From the NCBI RefSeq assembly GCF_002873335.1, contig NZ_MCUW01000003.1:112151-176150 (forward strand): DNA of 64,000 bases. The letters run 5' to 3'. The stretch comes from Vibrio sp. 10N.286.49.B1 (GTDB taxonomy: Bacteria > Pseudomonadota > Gammaproteobacteria > Enterobacterales > Vibrionaceae). Position numbers and translations under genes: made by a program. Every line of letters starts with the position of its first letter. The stretch's first letter is position 1. The notes below the pieces were generated by a model. The model saw only the letters and a program-made list of their open reading frames with translations. It was not told the origin of the DNA and searched no databases. Shown here one piece after another: positions 1-7,422 of the stretch.

Positions 1-645
1 TGCGTTGAGCAATGTGGTTTTACCTGAACCAGTACCACCAGAGATCAGTACATTCATGCGGCAACGAGAGGCAATAGATAACACCCTTGCCATATCAATC
101 GTCATCGACCCAAAATCAACCAGGTCTTCAACGCCAATGGTCTGCTCTCTAAATTTCCGGATAGAAATAGACGTTCCGTCTAACGCAATCGGTGGAATAA
201 CAATATTGACACGACTGCCGTCTTCTAAACGTGCATCCACGGTAGGAGAAAGCTCGTCAACACGACGCCCTACTCTTGACGCAATTTGCTTCGCGATCGC
301 CAGTACTTGCTCTTCGCTTACAAAGGATATCTCTGATCGTTGCAACTTACCGTCTCGTTCAAAAAACACGTCAGAAGGCCCGTTGATCATGATATCGGTA
401 ATACTCTGGTCTTCAACGAGAGGCTGAATGGGCCCGAGACCGAACAGTTCATCCATCATACTTTTGACCAAACCGCTCTTCATCATGGCGGTAATAGGTC
501 GCTCGAAACTGTTTGCCAATACATCTACCGCACTGCGGATTTGGTGCTCAACCTCTTTTTCAGAGAGTGTTTGAATCGCTTCCGGATCTAATGCTTCAAA
601 GATCTGGGAGCGAAAAGCAACATAAATTTCTTTATTAGAGCTCAT
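1..645 (-). CDS. tadA: Tad pilus assembly ATPase TadA/CpaF (3' part outside window)
   Basis: Reading the reverse strand from the ATG at 645 gives 215 uninterrupted codons to the window edge, so the gene is cut by the window, not broken. The protein starts MSSNKEIYVAF, has the CpaF-type N-terminal domain (GLGPIQPLVED, then DIMINGP), and the classical Walker A loop GGTGSGKTT at residues 203-211 near the cut. This family is the cytoplasmic hexameric ATPase that powers Flp pilus assembly. Its ATG overlaps the stop of the upstream tadZ by four bases (ATGA), which fits translational coupling in the operon. The Walker B, Asp and His boxes would lie beyond the window. Identification is firm; the symbol follows Tad nomenclature (CpaF in Caulobacter). 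Confidence 0.93.
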   Translation of the reverse strand, partial: MSSNKEIYVAFRSQIFEALDPEAIQTLSEKEVEHQIRSAVDVLANSFERPITAMMKSGLVKSMMDELFGLGPIQPLVEDQSITDIMINGPSDVFFERDGKLQRSEISFVSEEQVLAIAKQIASRVGRRVDELSPTVDARLEDGSRVNIVIPPIALDGTSISIRKFREQTIGVEDLVDFGSMTIDMARVLSIASRCRMNVLISGGTGSGKTTLLNA

Positions 646-1883
646 CGGATACCCAACCTTTGTAGTAGTCCTTTACTTTTATTCGCCGAACGTCCGTTAA
701 CCAACCGAACTAATTGTTCAATCGATTGGTTTACGTGTCTATCGTGTTTATAGGCACGCTTACCATCAACGTGGAGGTGAGGCAGGTTTTTGCAATAGTT
801 GAAATCCAGGTCGACACTAGAGCCTAAGTATTTTTCTAACTCATCGCGCTCAATGACAAAACTTTTATCGGGTCTGTGGTGATTCACAACGGTGATAATA
901 CGAGTACGTTTTCGAGTGGCATCTCGTATCGCGTCAAGACTCGCTATAATGGATTTGGCTTTTCTTACCGCGGCAACAGAAGGCTCAACGATAATGGCAA
1001 TCACATCATAATTTTCGACAAGCAGGTTACAATCCACTTGAAAATCAACGCTGCCAGAGAAGTCTTCAACAATAAAATTGGTATTTCGAGTCAGTAAGTC
1101 GCAAAGTGTCTGATTGTATGCGAGCAGGTCACTTTGAGAAGCCTCCCCTTGAAGCGACAGCAGTCTAAGGTCTCGACTAACTGGATGTAAATAATTGACT
1201 GCCCCATCAAGATCCAGCTCATGGAGCGGCACTGAAAACTCATCTAATGCTCTAGGCGTATGGTCGGTTAACCCCAATAGTACATCTATGTTGCTGTCAT
1301 TGTATTGGTGGTCGACCAGGATGGTATCCACCCCATCGTCTGCCATCTTGGCACTTAATTCGGTAGCAATGTATGACGTCCCGATGCCCCCTTTACTTCC
1401 TACTACCGCGACTCGTTTCGCTCTTCGTTCTTTGCTCACGCCCGAGTATGACTTCAGATCATTATGTACGTGCATAACAAATTCAGCGAACTCGTATTTG
1501 TTAATCGGCCAGAACACATAGTAAAAACCCATGCCCTTGAGTGAACGAAGCGTCGATATTGCGTCTTCTTGGCCGATAATCACCACCCCTTTATGGGTGG
1601 GTAATGTTGCTGCTATCGCTTGAGCATCTTCGACAACACTGGATGATTCATTGAGTTCAACAATAATCAAATTACTGTCTTGCTTTGCATAAAACTGGCT
1701 GTCGACTTTATGGTTACCCACACTATTTGGTGCGTCCCACCCTTCAAATTCAAATAACTCTTCGACCAATGTTTTGCATTCTTGTGTTTGAAAAATCAAT
1801 GCGCAACCCGTTGGACCAGAACTGATCGGTATCTCTTGTTTTGACGCTTCAACTTCAGGAAGTTTTTTCGTAATATCGAACAT
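642..1883 (-). CDS. tadZ: Tad pilus localisation protein TadZ/CpaE
   Basis: This 413-residue protein has an N-terminal receiver-like region (about 28-145) followed by a MinD/ParA-type ATPase domain starting near residue 157. The P-loop reads KGGIGTS (164-170): the Lys-Thr of a canonical Walker A (KGGxGKT) is replaced by Thr-Ser, while the first, ParA-type signature lysine is kept. Atypical Walker A motifs are known in TadZ/CpaE proteins, which mark the pole where the pilus machine is built. It lies between the RcpB-like lipoprotein (TAATG overlap) and tadA (ATGA overlap), exactly where tadZ sits in Tad operons. The paired overlaps indicate coupled translation. Confidence 0.9.
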   Translation of the reverse strand: MFDITKKLPEVEASKQEIPISSGPTGCALIFQTQECKTLVEELFEFEGWDAPNSVGNHKVDSQFYAKQDSNLIIVELNESSSVVEDAQAIAATLPTHKGVVIIGQEDAISTLRSLKGMGFYYVFWPINKYEFAEFVMHVHNDLKSYSGVSKERRAKRVAVVGSKGGIGTSYIATELSAKMADDGVDTILVDHQYNDSNIDVLLGLTDHTPRALDEFSVPLHELDLDGAVNYLHPVSRDLRLLSLQGEASQSDLLAYNQTLCDLLTRNTNFIVEDFSGSVDFQVDCNLLVENYDVIAIIVEPSVAAVRKAKSIIASLDAIRDATRKRTRIITVVNHHRPDKSFVIERDELEKYLGSSVDLDFNYCKNLPHLHVDGKRAYKHDRHVNQSIEQLVRLVNGRSANKSKGLLQRLGIR

Positions 1884-2356
1884 TAGATTCCCTCCACTAA
1901 ACGTTCTTTATGCGCTACCTGGTGTACTCTCGCCGCTTCAGAAAAACAATTTCGACTCGCGTTATCTGATTCAATCCTTGAAGGTTCGCACTTTTTCATC
2001 ACCAACGTGTGAAAGGTAATGGTAAGCTTAACGTCACTCGCTAGCGTGCTGTTTTGCGTGACCGCAAACGCCTCTGCACGATAAGGTAATAGTTTTTTAT
2101 CCGCTAGCGATGCATCGAGTAACTTTTTGGCTTTCGCATTCTTGTATTCAATGGAATACGACGCGCCAGAGTCAATCTCATCAACTGAATCAAAGATTTG
2201 AGATAATTTATCGATGGCTTCTGCTTTCGTTTTTGCAGTAAATTCATAAACGTGCTGTTCTGGATAAACCAACATTTCCGCTCCCTTACCGTTGTAGTAA
2301 CGTTCACTACACCCCGTAAGCAAGAGAGTGATGAGCATTCCTTGCCATAGTTTCAT
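1883..2356 (-). CDS. Tad locus lipoprotein (RcpB/CpaD position)
   Basis: A 157-residue protein with a lipoprotein signal: a short hydrophobic stretch ends in the lipobox LLTGC, with the lipidated cysteine at residue 16. The rest is soluble with no motif I can name; a CEPSRIESDNASRNC segment near the C-terminus contains two cysteines that could pair. It lies between the secretin gene and tadZ, the position of the small outer-membrane lipoprotein (RcpB or CpaD) thought to help the secretin assemble. Start and stop overlap both neighbours (ATGA with the secretin, TAATG with tadZ). The functional label rests mainly on position. Confidence 0.75.
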   Translation of the reverse strand: MKLWQGMLITLLLTGCSERYYNGKGAEMLVYPEQHVYEFTAKTKAEAIDKLSQIFDSVDEIDSGASYSIEYKNAKAKKLLDASLADKKLLPYRAEAFAVTQNSTLASDVKLTITFHTLVMKKCEPSRIESDNASRNCFSEAARVHQVAHKERLVEGI

Positions 2357-3714
2357 TGGATAAATCCCCCTTTAGATAACAGCTCAATCGTTGGATTATC
2401 TCCGCTGTTAGTTTCTTCTGGTTCCGAAATATTCAACCAACGTCGTAACGTGTTCGTCTTGCTGATATAAGGAAGTTGGATATCTCTTTTCTTCATCGGC
2501 TTCACAAGGTTCACTGTCGCAACGATAAGGAGTTCGGTTCGACGACGATCCGTTGATGACTTTCTAAATGCAGCACCCAAAACTGGAATGTCACCAATAA
2601 TGGGCGTTTTCTGGATTTCTTCGAAGTCAGTACTGCTCATTAATCCACCCAATACGAAGCTATCACCATCACCAAGCTCTATCGTTGTCATCGCACGACG
2701 AGTCGCGAGCTGTGGGACTTCAATGCCGGCCGCACGAATGTAACGCTCGACCTCGCTGACTTCAGGAAACAATTGCATGCGAATTTTTTCTTCAGAAAGT
2801 ACTTTGGCAGTCAAATCCAATTTGATACCAAACTCTTTAAAGGTGATATTGACGTTATTGTTAGTCGAGACAATTACTGGGATTTCTCCACCAACGAGGA
2901 AGCTCGCGGATTCGCCTGAAATAACGGTAAGATTAGGTTCGGCTAATACTTGAGCAACATTTTCATTACCTAGCGCGGTGATAAGTGTGGTGAGATCGGC
3001 GGCTTCAAATTGCTGAAATAAGAACTGCCCAACGTTTGCACCAAGTGATGACCAATCCACGCCGACCGTTTCGGCAAAACGCTCCGTGACCTGAGCTACC
3101 GATATTTTTACGTTAACTTGTTGCACTGTCGCGACTTCCAGCTGCTCTAAGATGCCTTCCCACGTCATATTTCGAGCAAATATCATGCTTTCTGGTTCTT
3201 CTAAACTGACATAATCGGTTTCAAATTCTAGCTTCTGAGAATCCTCCCATCGCTCCGTTTTTTCTCGCCCTAACAACGTCGCTATCATCCGATAAATATC
3301 ATCACGTTGCTGCTCTGAATGGACAATCCCACTCACCGCGACTTGGCTTCCAACAGATTCAATCTTTATATCCACGTCGGAGAAGTGAAGCTTTATCTGA
3401 CGACGAACTTGGCTTAAGTCAATGTCAGCAATAATCCGATCAGACATCAGCAGTTTCTCAGACGCCCCATAAACCATTAGGCGGGCTTGGCCGACCGCTT
3501 TTGCAAACACTACAATAGTGGTCTCGTTAATTACGTTGTAATCAACGACATCTGGGTCACTAATAAACACTTTCGTAATACGTTCATCCAATTCGATGTG
3601 TTTAGCGTCATTAACGGTTATATATTGTTGCCCAGCATAAACATGGAGAGAGCAGGCGAATAATAATATTGCCGTAAACGTGTGCATCCAATGCACTTGA
3701 TAATTGTCGTCCAT
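2353..3714 (-). CDS. rcpA: Tad pilus outer-membrane secretin RcpA/CpaC
   Basis: A 453-residue secretin. After a signal peptide (cleavage likely after HVYAG) comes the N-terminal secretin domain (residues about 28-95, with KVFISDPDVVDYNV), then a BON-like segment (about 100-150, VAVSGIVHSEQQRDDIYRM) and the C-terminal secretin barrel domain (about 180-410). The barrel carries the family landmarks VLAEPNLTVISGESASFLVGGEIP and the late ELLIVATVNLVKP segment. Secretins form the ring through which the Flp pilus crosses the outer membrane. The gene is joined to rcpC by a TAATG overlap and to the following lipoprotein gene by ATGA. The family call is secure. Confidence 0.93.
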   Translation of the reverse strand: MDDNYQVHWMHTFTAILLFACSLHVYAGQQYITVNDAKHIELDERITKVFISDPDVVDYNVINETTIVVFAKAVGQARLMVYGASEKLLMSDRIIADIDLSQVRRQIKLHFSDVDIKIESVGSQVAVSGIVHSEQQRDDIYRMIATLLGREKTERWEDSQKLEFETDYVSLEEPESMIFARNMTWEGILEQLEVATVQQVNVKISVAQVTERFAETVGVDWSSLGANVGQFLFQQFEAADLTTLITALGNENVAQVLAEPNLTVISGESASFLVGGEIPVIVSTNNNVNITFKEFGIKLDLTAKVLSEEKIRMQLFPEVSEVERYIRAAGIEVPQLATRRAMTTIELGDGDSFVLGGLMSSTDFEEIQKTPIIGDIPVLGAAFRKSSTDRRRTELLIVATVNLVKPMKKRDIQLPYISKTNTLRRWLNISEPEETNSGDNPTIELLSKGGFIQ

Positions 3715-4556
3715 TACAATTCACCTCCACGCCCATTCTTGTTTTTGGAGCCTCGCATTTCTTCTATGCCGATGTAATTACTCATTACATTTCTGACATC
3801 GGCATACACAGGTTCTTCATATTCTCGGCTTCGGTACACTTCAAGGTGCATGGTTCGCTGTGCAAGCGCTAATCTCGCGACTTCAGTAGGTGGGATCTCA
3901 ATAATAATGGTGGTAAAGCCATCCTCTTGATTCCCTACAACTGGTTTTACTTTTTGCTCGTCATCCTCCGTACCCATGTTGAGAACCTTGACGTTTTGTA
4001 GGAATAATGTCGCTGTCACGCCTTTAAACCGAATGGGCTTTTCGACGGCACCAGATAAATTGGAGCTTGGTGAACTCACCGTCAAAATATCAATGCGTTC
4101 ACCTGGACGAATAAAATCACTGATCAAGTTTTTGTTGCTCACTACAAGTGGGTACAGCGTCATACCATCAGTGACAAGTAAATCAATGTAGCCGGGATCG
4201 CTTTCTCGAGTAATGTGCTCAGGGAGCACAAGCGTCCCTTGAGGAATATCAGTATTAAATAAGGTGGAAGGGCTAAAATCGAGCTCCACATCTGAACGCA
4301 GACCTTCATCCAACGCCTTAGTTAGTAGCATTTGTTCGCGCTTGAGGACATCTGCCGTTATCGCCTCACCCCGCTCTATCGTATTGATGGATCGCCAAAC
4401 CGTTACATATTCAACAGTCTCTTGTTTAGTTTGTATCGGGTCTGCTTTGACCACAACGGGCGCACCGTCTTTGTTATTCAATACGCTATCGTAGATTCCA
4501 TAGCCACCAACTAATATAGCTATGAGAGCGACGAACATTATTATTCGAGATCTCAT
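3714..4556 (-). CDS. rcpC: Flp pilus assembly protein RcpC/CpaB
   Basis: A 280-residue protein with an N-terminal membrane anchor (MRSRIIMFVALIAILVGGYG) followed by a periplasmic SAF-type domain (about 55-125, WRSINTIERGEAITADVLK and IPQGTLVLPEHI) and the RcpC-type C-terminal half (GERIDILTVSS, then TIIIEIPPTEVARLALAQR). This is the standard CpaB/RcpC architecture; such proteins act in the periplasm with the RcpA secretin. It is the third gene of the operon and overlaps rcpA by TAATG, with 11 bases to tadV upstream. Confidence 0.9.
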   Translation of the reverse strand: MRSRIIMFVALIAILVGGYGIYDSVLNNKDGAPVVVKADPIQTKQETVEYVTVWRSINTIERGEAITADVLKREQMLLTKALDEGLRSDVELDFSPSTLFNTDIPQGTLVLPEHITRESDPGYIDLLVTDGMTLYPLVVSNKNLISDFIRPGERIDILTVSSPSSNLSGAVEKPIRFKGVTATLFLQNVKVLNMGTEDDEQKVKPVVGNQEDGFTTIIIEIPPTEVARLALAQRTMHLEVYRSREYEEPVYADVRNVMSNYIGIEEMRGSKNKNGRGGEL

Positions 4557-4567
4557 AATTTCACCTG

Positions 4568-5032
4568 TTAAATATATAAGTTACATATCGCATTAAAAAA
4601 ACCAAAACTAATCGCTAAACCGTAAGGTAAGCCCATCTCACCACTTTCTGGGACTAATTTGAAAATACGGTATTTTAGCAAGTAAAACATTGCGAGAACC
4701 CCTCCAATAATAGCCATATTAAATATAGCAACACCTAAATAGTGAAATGGAATAGCAATTGAAAAAGCAATCATCAACTTAACATCACCACCACCTAATA
4801 TTCTGAAACCAAAAGCAATCAGTGTTACCACACAAACAATCACGGCACTTAACAAATGTTCTACAGCACCTTGCTTAGACTCAGATAAAAGAAGAATGGA
4901 ACAAGTTAAAATAACAACACCATAGATGTTGCTTATTTTTCGTAATGCAACATCACTTGCACAAATCAGAGCACTAGTAATGAGCATTACGAAAATAAGT
5001 ATCAAATCAAATTGTGTATTCTCAGATAACAA
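4568..5032 (-). CDS. tadV: Flp prepilin peptidase TadV/CpaA (TTG start)
   Basis: A 154-residue polytopic membrane protein (about five hydrophobic segments) of the type IV prepilin peptidase family in its short form without the N-terminal methylase domain. The two catalytic aspartates are recognisable: D27 in CASDVALRKISN and D83 in the GGGDVKLM motif. It would cleave the Flp prepilin encoded 13 bases upstream. The only early start is TTG at 5032 (an adjacent ATT is also in frame) and no clear Shine-Dalgarno sequence precedes it, so translation may depend on coupling to flp, or the true start may lie slightly inside. Function is confident; the start is not. Confidence 0.87.
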   Translation of the reverse strand: MLSENTQFDLILIFVMLITSALICASDVALRKISNIYGVVILTCSILLLSESKQGAVEHLLSAVIVCVVTLIAFGFRILGGGDVKLMIAFSIAIPFHYLGVAIFNMAIIGGVLAMFYLLKYRIFKLVPESGEMGLPYGLAISFGFFNAICNLYI

Positions 5033-5045
5033 AATGGTATTATTT

Positions 5046-5255
5046 CTAAGAGCTAGCGTTAGTTATATTCGTCGCTACTGTACCAAATGCCGTTCTTAGA
5101 TTTTCTACAAATCCTCCGTCAGCAGTTAACACCGCAGCCAACAATACAGCCATTGCTACAGCAATTAGTCCATATTCAATGGCGGTAACACCTCGATTAT
5201 CGTCCTTAAGACCAGTAAGAAAGTTAGTCGCTTTTACATATAGTTCAGTCATCAT
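5046..5255 (-). CDS. flp: Flp-type pilin (major Tad pilus subunit)
   Basis: I place the start at 5255 because AGAGGG lies nine bases upstream; an upstream in-frame GTG would add ten residues without a good ribosome binding site. The 69-residue prepilin has a 22-residue leader ending ...DDNRG, then VTAIEYGLIAVAMAVLL. Cleavage after G22 gives a mature pilin with the invariant Glu at +5 and Tyr at +6 (E27-Y28), the hallmark Flp motif. It is the first gene of the Tad operon and, as usual for pilins, is followed closely by the peptidase gene. The C-terminal part is short and ends in a polar tail. Confidence 0.93.
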   Translation of the reverse strand: MMTELYVKATNFLTGLKDDNRGVTAIEYGLIAVAMAVLLAAVLTADGGFVENLRTAFGTVATNITNASS

Positions 5256-5584
5256 GGTAATATTCCCTCTATCAACTGTTTGCACTTAGCATTGATAACT
5301 GTAGGAGCTGGATCACTGTCTCAAAAGTGAACAGTATCGAGGATACCGATAGTGCATATTAATAAATTGAATTCCCTTCTAAGTCCATCGTATTAGTAAA
5401 AATTAAAACCTAATAAAATTCATACATATAAGTACAAAAAACTAATTTTACAAATTGGTTTAAGTACAATAATCCATAAAAATAAATGTGACCTTAATCA
5501 CGCTTTATGTATATTAGCATTCAACATTCACAGGGAATGTTACGCTTTGAAGTAGGTTTGCAAAGTGAAATAGGGATGCAGATA
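5256..5584. promoter_or_regulatory. Divergent control region between flp operon and lysR
   Basis: About 330 bases separate the flp start from the LysR start. The stretch is very AT-rich, especially 5352-5510. The dyad TATCG-N7-CGATA at 5335-5351, about 80 bases upstream of flp, contains a T-N11-A core and so resembles a LysR-type operator. This fits autoregulation plus control of the Tad operon by the divergent LysR gene, but binding is inference. I see no clear -35/-10 pair that I would defend. Confidence 0.5.
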
Positions 5585-6439
5585 ATGAAGTTACCATTCG
5601 ATAATTTACTCTCTTTTCATGCAGTTGTTAGCTTCGGATCGTTCAGTAACGGTGCAAGAAAACTTGGGAAATCTCAGTCAACCATATCGGGGGCGATTAA
5701 GAACTTAGAAAACGAACTTGACTATTCGCTGATTGACCGCAGTAAGAAGTCGTTGACGTTAACAGACAAAGGGAAAAAAATTTACCAGCTTTCAGCACCT
5801 ATCATTTCCAAATACTATGAGTTAATTCAAGTCGCAGAATCTCTTCATGATAGCGACACTAAAAAAATCCGCATTGGTATCGACCCATTAATATTTAATG
5901 ATGATGTGAAACAGGTGCTTATCGAGTTTTCTGAGATATTTCCGGATACAGAGCTTACGGTATTTACAAAACCGAGCCAAATTCTGGGACAGTACATACA
6001 CAATCATAAAGTCGATATCGCAATTGGTAACCCTTATCATAAGACTGAATTATCCTTTAATATAGATGAGTTATTTAAAGTTAACTGCAGCTGGGTGATT
6101 CACAAGGATGTCTCAACTGACTCAAATCTTGCTTCAATGCGTTTATTGTTAATCGATGGATGTGAGAGTTTTGTGGATATCTCCAGTATTGCAAAGCACA
6201 ATACTTGGATACTTGATGATACCAGCACGATATTAGACCTTTGTTTAGCTAAAAAAGGTATCGCTTTTCTACCTCATCACTTAATTAAAAGCCACAACCG
6301 GCGTGCTGATCTTATTACATTTTCTGACGAAATTAATTTGTTTGGTAAACAACTTTACGCATCTATGTTTTGGCCACTCCATACCGATTTCACTAGGCAA
6401 CATCAATGGATTCATAATAAACTACGTAACGCTCACTAG
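5585..6439 (+). CDS. LysR-family transcriptional regulator next to Tad locus
   Basis: The protein from the ATG at 5585 (AGGG nine bases upstream) begins MKLPFDNLLSFHAVVSFGSFSNGARKLGKSQSTISG, the normal start of a LysR DNA-binding domain; the reading frame extends upstream but those residues match nothing in the family. The winged helix-turn-helix covers about residues 5-62, followed by a LysR effector-binding domain of somewhat reduced length (284 residues in all). It diverges from flp, and LysR regulators usually control the divergent neighbour, so the Tad operon is its likely target. The effector is unknown. The gene is AT-rich compared with most of the window. Confidence 0.85.
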   Translation: MKLPFDNLLSFHAVVSFGSFSNGARKLGKSQSTISGAIKNLENELDYSLIDRSKKSLTLTDKGKKIYQLSAPIISKYYELIQVAESLHDSDTKKIRIGIDPLIFNDDVKQVLIEFSEIFPDTELTVFTKPSQILGQYIHNHKVDIAIGNPYHKTELSFNIDELFKVNCSWVIHKDVSTDSNLASMRLLLIDGCESFVDISSIAKHNTWILDDTSTILDLCLAKKGIAFLPHHLIKSHNRRADLITFSDEINLFGKQLYASMFWPLHTDFTRQHQWIHNKLRNAH

Positions 6440-6585
6440 CGCTAAAAAACCAAATTTAACACCCTCCACAAAACTAATGGACACTTCCAATTCCATTCTA
6501 TTCCACCTTTATCAAAAACAAGACGGTTTCTTGTCGCTTAGATAGCTACCATTACAATTGAATCGAGGAGATGCGGAGGGGAAAA

Positions 6586-7395
6586 ATGACGAGTGTGTGC
6601 GGAAGTCCCAGAGTAATCATACCAACCACCTGCGTGTGTGTGATGTTAGTTTGTTGTACTAAATTGGCCATTGCGAGCGAACTTACTGCGCTAGAAAGTA
6701 AAACATTACCGAGCATTCATCACAACTCAACAAAGCAACTAATCGTCAAACCAAGAACATCTTCTGGTAAGTACAAAAAAAAACCATCTTCTATCGTGGA
6801 ATTACGAGGGGGGCTTACGTCCTCTAAATATCTGACTAAACAAACGAGCAACACCAACCCTCATAAAAAGGCGACTCAATACTTCCCTATCATTCAAAAA
6901 GCATCTCAAGCATGGGATATCGACGTTAGTTTGATACTTGCTGTTATTCATGTAGAGAGTTATTTTGATCCTAGAGCCCGCTCCCTTGCTCCTGCCTTTG
7001 GTTTGATGCAAGTAATGAAAGATGGAGCCGTTGCAGAAATTTCTCAACGGTATTATTCTCAAACGACGTTCACAATTGAGCAATTATACAACCCAAGTAT
7101 TAACATTAACATTGGAACCGCTTATTTAAGTGTCTTAAAATCGCATTATCTTAACGGAATCCACTCCTCAGTTTCTAAAGAGTGGTTAGCCATAGCTGCT
7201 TATAATTGTGGTCCGTCAAACTTATTCAAATATTTTAAACGAAACAACTCTGTTGAGACCTTTTCATTTACAGTAAACGGAATGACTGACACTGAAATCT
7301 TCAATTATTTAATTTATGACTTTCCTATTAGTGAAACTAGAGATTACGTAAAAAAAGTAATCAATAGGCAGCGTAGCTATCAAAAAAAACTATAA
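6586..7395 (+). CDS. MltC-like lytic transglycosylase, exported
   Basis: Start chosen at 6586 because GGAGGG lies five bases upstream; an ATG at 6571 has no room for a proper site. A signal peptide (cleavage around AIAS) is followed by a low-complexity linker to about residue 95 and a C-terminal SLT (lysozyme-like) domain. The catalytic Glu is in AVIHVESYFDP, followed by FGLMQV and AIAAYNCGPSN, and the tail TRDYVKKVINRQRSYQKK resembles the end of E. coli MltC. No lipobox is evident, unlike MltC itself. Such enzymes cut peptidoglycan. Its place beside the Tad genes and the LysR gene suggests opening the wall for the pilus machine, which is inference. Confidence 0.83.
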   Translation: MTSVCGSPRVIIPTTCVCVMLVCCTKLAIASELTALESKTLPSIHHNSTKQLIVKPRTSSGKYKKKPSSIVELRGGLTSSKYLTKQTSNTNPHKKATQYFPIIQKASQAWDIDVSLILAVIHVESYFDPRARSLAPAFGLMQVMKDGAVAEISQRYYSQTTFTIEQLYNPSININIGTAYLSVLKSHYLNGIHSSVSKEWLAIAAYNCGPSNLFKYFKRNNSVETFSFTVNGMTDTEIFNYLIYDFPISETRDYVKKVINRQRSYQKKL

Positions 7396-7422
7396 CCCTA
7401 CTTTTAATCGATACATAATAAA

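Noticed and set aside
5-591. Two plus-strand reading frames at the left edge (140 and 83 codons).
   Set aside because: They lie antisense to the clear tadA frame on the other strand, which carries a Walker A loop and the operon context.
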